Below, piece by piece: positions 58,399-64,000 of a stretch of DNA of 64,000 nucleotides. Position numbers and translations under genes: made by a program. This stretch comes from Paenibacillus polysaccharolyticus (GTDB taxonomy: Bacteria > Bacillota > Bacilli > Paenibacillales > Paenibacillaceae). Location: the NCBI RefSeq assembly GCF_900102085.1, contig NZ_FMVM01000003.1, positions 186,001 through 250,000 on the forward strand, in the 5' to 3' direction. The notes under the pieces are model-generated. The model was given only the letters and a program-made list of their open reading frames with translations, was not told where the DNA came from and did no database searches. Each line of letters starts with the position of its first letter. Position 1 is the stretch's first letter.

Positions 58399-59124
58399 TT
58401 AAATATCCAGCAGCAAGGACACCAGCAGTCCCATCGATGCGATCAACCCTACCACAGGTCCTCCTTCTTCAAAAGCCTCAGGCATCATCGTTGAACAGAG
58501 CATAGCTATGATACCCCCTCCGGCAAAAGCGCCAATCGCTGCTCCGATCTCTTTCGGAAGCTGTTCCAGAAATAGATACCCGCCCATTGCGGCAAGGGCA
58601 GAGATCAGCAATACACCAAGCCACATCAGTAGAATTTTTCCTTTGCTATATTTGCTATTTTTCAGTCCTGCCGTACTCGATAACCCTTCAGGAATATTGC
58701 TGACAAAGATCGATACCACCAGCACCACACTGACACCTTTACCTGCTAGCAAACTGGCACCCAGCATGATCGATTCGGGAATGGCATCCATCACTGTGCC
58801 TGCAAATATGCCGAGTCCACTTTGCTGGCTTGAATCTTTTTTGCTGGAACGTTTCCGATTGGACCCGCCTTTGGCCGAGATGAGCCAATCAAACAGGGTA
58901 TACACCACAGCTCCTGCGGTAAAACCGACAGCAGTTGGCAACATGCCTCCATCATTCAATGCATCTCCAAGAAGCTCAAACGTTGCTGCACCAATCAGCG
59001 TGCCTGTTCCAAAAGCCATAATCCAACCGATAACCCTTTTCGGAATCTTCATGAATAATGCGGCAAGAGCACCAATTACAACCGCTGAGGCGGAGATGCC
59101 GCCCCACATCAATGCAGTCCACAT
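58399..59124 (-). CDS. ZIP-family metal transporter
   Basis: A 241-residue integral membrane protein with about eight hydrophobic helices and the ZIP signatures (DALNDGG near residue 60, PEGLSSTAGL in helix 5 with metal-binding positions). It should import Zn, Fe or similar divalent ions. A Ser/Lys-rich loop (KGGSNRKRSSKKDSSQQSG) separates two halves. The start is uncertain: ATG 59124 has GGGAGGG 10-12 bases upstream and the frame extends to 59193. Confidence 0.85.
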   Translation of the reverse strand: MWTALMWGGISASAVVIGALAALFMKIPKRVIGWIMAFGTGTLIGAATFELLGDALNDGGMLPTAVGFTAGAVVYTLFDWLISAKGGSNRKRSSKKDSSQQSGLGIFAGTVMDAIPESIMLGASLLAGKGVSVVLVVSIFVSNIPEGLSSTAGLKNSKYSKGKILLMWLGVLLISALAAMGGYLFLEQLPKEIGAAIGAFAGGGIIAMLCSTMMPEAFEEGGPVVGLIASMGLLVSLLLDI

Positions 59125-59244
59125 TCGGGTAGGCCCTCCCTTTTTCCAGATCGTTTTATCTCCCATTAACCCTGCGTGACAGATTAAAAACAATCACCTG
59201 TTTCAATAGATTCTATTTTCAGACTGCGCTGTATGCTAAAGAAA

Positions 59245-59264
59245 GCAGCCCCGTCAGGAGCTGC
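59245..59264 (-). terminator. Terminator after the GH43 gene
   Basis: Minus-strand stem GCAGCTCC-TGAC-GGGGCTGC (one G-U pair) followed by TTTCTTT, between GH43 and the ZIP gene. Confidence 0.75.
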
Positions 59265-59316
59265 CTCATGTCATGCCGTATCTTGTAATCTGATTTGTTT
59301 CCGCTAACCCGCCAGC

Positions 59317-60312
59317 TTACTCGGCATCCGGATAAGGATTGATCTTCTGGATCGTTCCGTCTTCGTTGTATTTCAACTCGGAATATTTAACGCAGCGCTT
59401 ATGGTTGACGCCTTCCGACAGGGAGCTGTCGTGATAGAACAGATACCACTTGTCCTCGACTTGCACAATGGAATGGTGGGTTGTCCAGCCGATAACTGGA
59501 GAGAGAATCTCACCCTTGAATGTGAACGGCCCCATCGGGTTCTTGCCGATCGCATATACGAGCTTATGCGTGCTTCCTGTAGAGTAGGACAGGTAGTAAT
59601 AGCCGTTATATTTATGCATCCATGGGCCTTCAAAATATCTCCGTTCCTCATCCCCGGCCAGAATTGGATTCCCATATTCATCGACAATGGATATCTCGAC
59701 AGGTTTATCCTGGAAGGACAGCATGTCGTCGCTGAGCAGTGCAACTTGTGGTCCAAGCGCCGGCTGGTCAGGAGCCGGTCCTTCTGCATCTGGTACGAAG
59801 CTTCCGGTCTGCCATTTCTCCAGCTGGCCGCCCCAGAGTCCGCCGAAATAGATGTATGACTGATTGTCATCATCCACCAGTACGGCCGGATCGATACTGA
59901 AGCTGCCTTCCATGTAATTCGGCTGCGGCGTGAACGGCCCTGCCGGAGACTCTGATGTTGCCACACCCAGACGGAAGATGTCGTCATGATCACGTGCCGG
60001 GAAGAACAGGTAATAGGTATTGTTCTTATAAGCAGCATCCGGAGCCCAGAGCTGCTTGGAAGCCCACGGAATATCTCTCAGATGCAACGCTTCGCCGTGA
60101 TCGACTACCGGGGAATCGAAGTTGTCCATCGAGAGCACATGATAGTCTTCCATTTTATACTGGTCACCGTTATCGTTGCTCGGCTCGTCATGATCGAGGT
60201 CATGGGAAGGATAGATATAGATTTTGCCCTCGTAGACATGGGCGGACGGGTCCGCAGTGAAGATGTGGGTTACAAGCGGCTGGTGGGGCTTAGGTAAATG
60301 TTGTTGGTTCAT
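59317..60312 (-). CDS. GH43 glycoside hydrolase
   Basis: A 331-residue cytoplasmic five-bladed beta-propeller enzyme. The expected catalytic acids are D21 (FTADPSAH, base), D141 (SFSIDPAVLVDDD, pKa modulator) and E228 (YFEGPW, acid). It should be a xylosidase or arabinofuranosidase; the exact sugar is not certain. No signal peptide, so substrates are imported. The start has AAAGGAG. It lies downstream of a decayed gene remnant and a cre-like site on the same strand. Confidence 0.88.
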   Translation of the reverse strand: MNQQHLPKPHQPLVTHIFTADPSAHVYEGKIYIYPSHDLDHDEPSNDNGDQYKMEDYHVLSMDNFDSPVVDHGEALHLRDIPWASKQLWAPDAAYKNNTYYLFFPARDHDDIFRLGVATSESPAGPFTPQPNYMEGSFSIDPAVLVDDDNQSYIYFGGLWGGQLEKWQTGSFVPDAEGPAPDQPALGPQVALLSDDMLSFQDKPVEISIVDEYGNPILAGDEERRYFEGPWMHKYNGYYYLSYSTGSTHKLVYAIGKNPMGPFTFKGEILSPVIGWTTHHSIVQVEDKWYLFYHDSSLSEGVNHKRCVKYSELKYNEDGTIQKINPYPDAE

Positions 60313-60464
60313 AAGGCATCTCCTTTGGTATTGGAATAATAGAATCCTTCATAATAAGCAGGACTAGCGTTCTTTATACCGTTGCCCGAGGCGTGAAGTT
60401 CAGGACAAAGCCCGTCTTCATCATAAGATGGTACTAGCTGAGACACGCGAACATGGTAGGACCC

Positions 60465-60557
60465 TCATCGTCCAGCGTGTAGGCCTTCCTGCTCGGTCCG
60501 GAAATAGCGCTCAAATATCCGGCCGATTACGGGATTACGGTAATTCATTGAATGCAT
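60465..60557 (-). pseudogene. Truncated gene remnant upstream of GH43
   Basis: Minus-strand ATG at 60557 behind GGGAGG, then MHSMNYRNPVIG and a stop after 30 codons. NYRNPVI resembles the first residues of GH43-type beta-xylosidases, but the frame then leaves that pattern, and other frames give short unrelated stretches to about 60330. I read it as a leftover 5' end of a glycosidase gene broken by deletion. A real short peptide cannot be ruled out. Confidence 0.4.
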
Positions 60558-60578
60558 CGTACCTCCCTCTGAAATCAA

Positions 60579-60592
60579 AGCAAGCGCTTACA
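60579..60592 (-). promoter_or_regulatory. Probable CcpA cre site before the GH43 group
   Basis: Minus strand TGTAAGCGCTTGCT matches the cre consensus at 12 of 14 positions around the AAGCGCTT core, 22 bases before the remnant ATG. Confidence 0.6.
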
Positions 60593-60827
60593 ATATCAAG
60601 TGTAATTGTACTAGATCCGCTTGTTTTTTCCTATACTCATACTTAAGATCTTCCCCCGAAAAAATGTACAATTCCCCCTATCCGATTATACTGGAAATAA
60701 ACACCTATTGCTCGCGTTTTACTTACTTGAGTGAACATTTTTTGGTCGATGTTGGTTGTAAAAACGGATATATGCTTTATTGCTTATTCCGGCGTCAACC
60801 TTTGGCAATATGTCGTGGTAGGAATAA

Positions 60828-60876
60828 AACGTTAGAGGACTGATCGCTATAAACGATCCGTCCTCTAACGTTTTTT
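60828..60876. terminator. Strong bidirectional terminator
   Basis: Stem AACGTTAGAGGA / TCCTCTAACGTT with an inner GATCG..CGATC and TTTT after each side. It lies between the GH43 region and the ywiC-like gene, about 150 bases past the ywiC-like stop codon. From 60600 to 60827 I see nothing else. Confidence 0.85.
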
Positions 60877-60970
60877 GAATAGCAATTTCAATGGGAATAT
60901 GTTCTTGTCCCTGGACATGTCTTCATGGTTAGTAAACGTTCAGCATCATTCCATGTCAATCCGATGACGA

Positions 60971-61013
60971 TGTGACCTATGTCACCTGATGTGGACTTAA
61001 ATCACGTTATGAT
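60971..61013 (+). promoter_or_regulatory. FNR-type box with a correctly spaced -10
   Basis: TGTGA-CCTATG-TCACC (60971-60986) with TATGAT at 61008-61013, exactly the class II spacing (centre 29.5 bases before the first -10 base). Read on the plus strand it would make a transcript antisense to the ywiC-like gene towards the Crp/Fnr gene at 61834. A poorer -10 also exists on the minus strand. Confidence 0.5.
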
Positions 61014-61026
61014 AACATGATGTGAT

Positions 61027-61776
61027 TTATAGCAGGATAAACCAGAGCAGGAACTGCACCGCTCCAATGATCTCAATGATGCCCACCTTCATAGGACGTA
61101 GAGTTTGACCTGCATATCGGAACGCTCTGGCAGCAGAATAGACGAAGGCCAGCCCCATCCATGGATACCCAACGATAGCCGGAATGAATAACAGTATAAC
61201 ATGCACAAGACGTGACAACCTGATCCAGCGAGGATTGTTGCGTTCCCGAAAGACAGATTTCACAAAGAACGTACTTCCTGTAAAATGTAAAAAGGAAAAT
61301 AATACAACGATCAACATGCCATAATCCCATTCACCACTGCCAATTAGATAAGCTGCTGCTCCGCCAAGGGAGAACACTAGCATCGCACAAAGGTCATTGG
61401 TCAGTGACCTTTCTGCCTTATGTCTCACATGCCAGATGTTAACCATGAGTAGGCCTACGAGCATAGGACCAAACCATAACAGCGAGGATTGCCCAACGAC
61501 GGCCGGGATGAGACAGACCAAAGCTACCGTGCCGTATATGACGGCCCATGTGTATAAGCGATGCCGATTCGCGTTTCGTTTGAGCGATTGCAGCAAAGGA
61601 TATGCGGTCAGATATAGGCCAAGCCAGGCTATGAACAGAGGCACATGAAGCCACTGGGGGCTACTAGCCGCCACACCGACGAGGAAAGGCACACTAACCA
61701 TCGCCCACCCACCGTGCTCATGAGGGATAACGATCGGTTTTAGATTCGTACTTGCATTGATTTTCAATTCAATCAT
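61027..61776 (-). CDS. ywiC: YwiC-like membrane protein
   Basis: A 249-residue integral membrane protein with about eight hydrophobic helices. The N-terminus IPHEHGGWAMVSVPF is the YwiC-like family signature. In B. subtilis ywiC lies beside narK and fnr, as here. The molecular role is unknown. The start has a consensus TAGGAGGT. It faces away from the Crp/Fnr gene across 57 bases. A hairpin (AAATCAC / GTGATTT) lies just after its stop codon. Confidence 0.88.
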   Translation of the reverse strand: MIELKINASTNLKPIVIPHEHGGWAMVSVPFLVGVAASSPQWLHVPLFIAWLGLYLTAYPLLQSLKRNANRHRLYTWAVIYGTVALVCLIPAVVGQSSLLWFGPMLVGLLMVNIWHVRHKAERSLTNDLCAMLVFSLGGAAAYLIGSGEWDYGMLIVVLFSFLHFTGSTFFVKSVFRERNNPRWIRLSRLVHVILLFIPAIVGYPWMGLAFVYSAARAFRYAGQTLRPMKVGIIEIIGAVQFLLWFILL

Positions 61777-61833
61777 AACCTCCTATCCGATTTACCATTA
61801 CAAAATTAGAGCTTTAGAGAGGATGAAACTCGT

Positions 61834-62535
61834 ATGACCCGGGTAAATAAAGAAAACGCAGCTGAATTTCTGCAGCAATTCCCTATATTTCAGGATCTCA
61901 GCCCTGAAGAGTTGAAACAAGTTGAAGAAATCGCCATATCCCGCAGCATCAGCAAAAAAACAGTGATCTTTAGTGAAGGCAGTGAAAAAGAAGCGGTCTT
62001 CTTCATCCGTACCGGCATTGTCAAAGCGTACAAAACAGACGAGAACGGACATGAACAGATTGTCTCCTTTCTCAAAACAGGAGATATGTTCCCACATACC
62101 GGATTTTTCAATGCGCATCCATATCCCGCTACCGCTGTTGCGATTACGCCGACAAGTCTGCTAGCGATCCCTGTCCGTCATTTTGAACGGCTCATGCTCA
62201 GCACACCTTCCATTGCCATCAAAATTATGCGTGTACTTGGCGATAAAATACGCGAATTACAAGATAAGTTACAAGTGCTTTCCGGTCAGGATGTGCGTAA
62301 TCGTGTACTCTCCTTTCTTCTCATGCTGGCAGAGCAACATGGTCAGCAACAAGCAGATAAAATTGTCATCAATCTGCCCATGACCCACCAGGAATTCGCT
62401 AATTCCATAGGAACGACAAGGGAGACAGCCAATCGACTGCTGAATCAGCTTGCGAAAGATGAGTTGCTTGAGGTTGATCGAAGTCGCATCATCATTCATA
62501 ACCTGCAGGCTTTAAAGGAACAACGAGACGCCTGA
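61834..62535 (+). CDS. Crp/Fnr-family regulator without cysteines
   Basis: A 233-residue regulator. The cyclic-nucleotide-like domain (ISKKTVIFSEGSEKEAVFFI) is followed by a winged helix with MTHQEFANSIGTTRETANRLL. It lacks the cysteine set of oxygen-sensing FNR, so it may sense another signal or NO. It lies between the ywiC-like and narK-type genes and may control both. Ribosome site AGAGGA about 9 bases upstream. Confidence 0.88.
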   Translation: MTRVNKENAAEFLQQFPIFQDLSPEELKQVEEIAISRSISKKTVIFSEGSEKEAVFFIRTGIVKAYKTDENGHEQIVSFLKTGDMFPHTGFFNAHPYPATAVAITPTSLLAIPVRHFERLMLSTPSIAIKIMRVLGDKIRELQDKLQVLSGQDVRNRVLSFLLMLAEQHGQQQADKIVINLPMTHQEFANSIGTTRETANRLLNQLAKDELLEVDRSRIIIHNLQALKEQRDA

Positions 62536-62570
62536 GCATAACGATAAAACGCCGCATGCATTTTGCTTAT

Positions 62571-62598
62571 TCTTACTTCTTACTTCTTACTTCTTACT
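62571..62598 (+). repeat. Seven-base tandem repeat (TCTTACT x4)
   Basis: Four exact copies of TCTTACT plus a partial fifth, in the 186-base gap between the Crp/Fnr gene and the narK-type gene. Its length could vary by slippage. Confidence 0.9.
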
Positions 62599-62631
62599 TC
62601 TATCCGAGTGTGGAGACTGCCACTTGTGCAA

Positions 62632-62672
62632 AAAGAGACCTTAACTACTGTAAATCAAGTTAAGGTCTCTTG
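62632..62672. terminator. Convergent terminator between Crp/Fnr and narK-type genes
   Basis: Stem AAGAGACCTTAACT / AGTTAAGGTCTCTT with TTTTT on the minus side, 50 bases after the narK-type stop codon. Confidence 0.85.
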
Positions 62673-62721
62673 CTGTATGTTGGATCACTTTTTCAAAACC
62701 TGTTCCGTTTATGTGATTTGC

Positions 62722-64000
62722 TCAGGCAATCGTAAGATCGGGTTTACTCATGTCACTGAACATACCGGCGTAATATTTGACTTCCCCAGCTTCATTACGA
62801 ATCGCTGTAATACTAAGCCATTCCTGATAGACCTCACCGTTTTTCTTCCGGTTCCAGATCTCTCCCTGCCAGTATCCTTTGTCACGCAGTTCCTGCCACA
62901 ACTGATCATAGAACTTTTTATCCTGCTTGCCTGATTTCAGCATGCTTGGCTTTTGTCCTACCGCTTCTTCAGCTGTATAACCTGTAACTGCCGTGAAGGC
63001 TGGATTCACAGAACGAATAACACTGTTCGTATCTGTCACCAGAATCGCTTCAATTGTATTCTCCAAAATGCTGGCAGACAGTTGAAGTTTCTCCTGATAG
63101 AACATCCAGATGACAAGCACGAGACTTACCAGTGCAATCTGGGATAACGCCATGAATCCAATCGCATAATGCCCTGTCATACTGTACAACAGTGTCAGCA
63201 TCAATGGAGGGAAGAAACCACCCAAACCACCCATAGCTGAGATCATACCATTCGCGATCCCTGCTTGTTTGACGAAATACATTGGCACCAATTTGAAAAT
63301 CGTACCGTTACCTGTCCCCGCGCAAAGCGCAACTGTCAGACAGCCTACTGTATAGATATAGAAGGATGGCGCGAAGGATAACACAATCGCTGCTACCGTC
63401 AATCCGCCAAATACAAACATTAATATTTTGAACGGATTAAATTTATCACCCAGCCATCCGCCAACCGGACGCATAATTGTTGCGACCAGGATGAATCCCG
63501 CGGTGCGAAGTCCGGCATCAACCTTATCCATCTGGAAATTGGTTACGAGGAAGTTCGGCAAGTAGACGGTGAACGCCACGAATGAACCAAACGTTAGGAA
63601 ATAAAAAAGACACAAGAGCCACAGTTTATTATTGCGTGATACATCTTTTAGCTGCTGCATCAGAGGAAGGGTGACACGTGTTTCTTTTTTGTCTCCCAAA
63701 ACAAAGTTGAGTGCCGCCATACCAATTAAAAGAATACTGTAAAATAATACGGTTTTGGACCAACCCACCTGAGCAGCAACCAAAGGAGCACCAAACGCCG
63801 AAAGCGCCGTACCCAAGTTACCAATACCATAGATCCCGTTAACAAAACCGTGACGCTCTTTGGGATAATACTTCGGTAATGAGGTTACTCCAACAGAGAA
63901 CACAGCTCCACCGATCCCGAGGAAAAATCCCCCAATGACCAGATCACTGAAAGATGTTGCGCGGCTTACCCACCATACTGGAGCGAGTAACAATACAAAG
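62722..64000 (-). CDS. NarK-type MFS transporter fused to a PAS domain (5' end outside window)
   Basis: The frame is open to the window edge, so the start is outside. The visible 425 residues carry at least eight hydrophobic helices of a nitrate/nitrite MFS porter (SLPKYYPKERHGFVNGIYG, GTGNGTIFKLVPMYFVKQAG). After about residue 305, without any stop, comes a PAS domain (ILENTIEAILVTDTNSVIRS, NPAFTAVTGYTAEEAVG, GEIWNRKKNGE). Transport of nitrate or nitrite coupled to sensing is likely; the ligand is unknown. The 3' end is bounded by a terminator. Confidence 0.88.
   Translation of the reverse strand, partial: FVLLLAPVWWVSRATSFSDLVIGGFFLGIGGAVFSVGVTSLPKYYPKERHGFVNGIYGIGNLGTALSAFGAPLVAAQVGWSKTVLFYSILLIGMAALNFVLGDKKETRVTLPLMQQLKDVSRNNKLWLLCLFYFLTFGSFVAFTVYLPNFLVTNFQMDKVDAGLRTAGFILVATIMRPVGGWLGDKFNPFKILMFVFGGLTVAAIVLSFAPSFYIYTVGCLTVALCAGTGNGTIFKLVPMYFVKQAGIANGMISAMGGLGGFFPPLMLTLLYSMTGHYAIGFMALSQIALVSLVLVIWMFYQEKLQLSASILENTIEAILVTDTNSVIRSVNPAFTAVTGYTAEEAVGQKPSMLKSGKQDKKFYDQLWQELRDKGYWQGEIWNRKKNGEVYQEWLSITAIRNEAGEVKYYAGMFSDMSKPDLTIA

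Overview
The window looks like chromosome of a Paenibacillus or close relative. The evidence is moderate GC, strong AGGAGG-type ribosome sites with some TTG and GTG starts, several LicT-type antitermination leaders, an fnr/ywiC/narK/nirK group, a sigma-D-like promoter before a yjfB gene, and many small Firmicutes-type accessory genes. I see no rRNA, tRNA, CRISPR array, insertion sequence or prophage.

Layout. 1-3067: three plus-strand genes (class III aminotransferase cut by the window edge, zinc alcohol dehydrogenase, HAD phosphatase). 3.2-7.6 kb: small genes (YjfB, HAD-IIB phosphatase, SMI1/KNR4, GNAT), a membrane-anchored subtilase, and a RidA-family gene broken by one in-frame amber codon. 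7.9-12.5 kb and 19.4-24 kb: two complete beta-glucoside systems, each with a GH1 6-phospho-beta-glucosidase, a PTS EIIBCA permease and a LicT antiterminator. RAT/terminator elements lie in front of both permease genes and of the second licT. Between them are an acyltransferase, a GH78 alpha-L-rhamnosidase divergent from an AraC regulator, and small hydrolase and kinase genes. 24-31 kb: a secreted protein of unknown function, a membrane metallophosphoesterase, and the pentose phosphate genes zwf-tal-gndA divergent from a LysR regulator. 31.4-35.5 kb: chemosensory operon MCP-cheW-cheA without its own cheY, cheB or cheR.

36-55.7 kb is accessory: two paralogous cupins (one with a 12-unit QPNx tail), an LRR-like protein, and a five-gene operon of an SPFH/five-zinc-ribbon protein, a four-helix membrane protein and three paralogous membrane zinc-ribbon proteins behind a sigma-W-like promoter. 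Then come an ankyrin protein, two serine hydrolases, an ECF41 sigma factor with its AhpD-like partner behind a matching ECF41-type promoter, a Pro/Tyr/Gly/His-rich protein, and a seven-gene run containing SMI1/KNR4 proteins. 56-64 kb is an anaerobic nitrogen-oxide region: copper nitrite reductase, two Crp/Fnr regulators, a YlbF-family protein behind an FNR-type promoter, a YwiC-like protein and a NarK-type transporter fused to a PAS domain, with ZIP and GH43 genes inside.

The best candidates for a poorly described system are the SPFH/zinc-ribbon operon and the MFS-PAS fusion beside the FNR-type sites. All family calls come from reading motifs; no database search was run.
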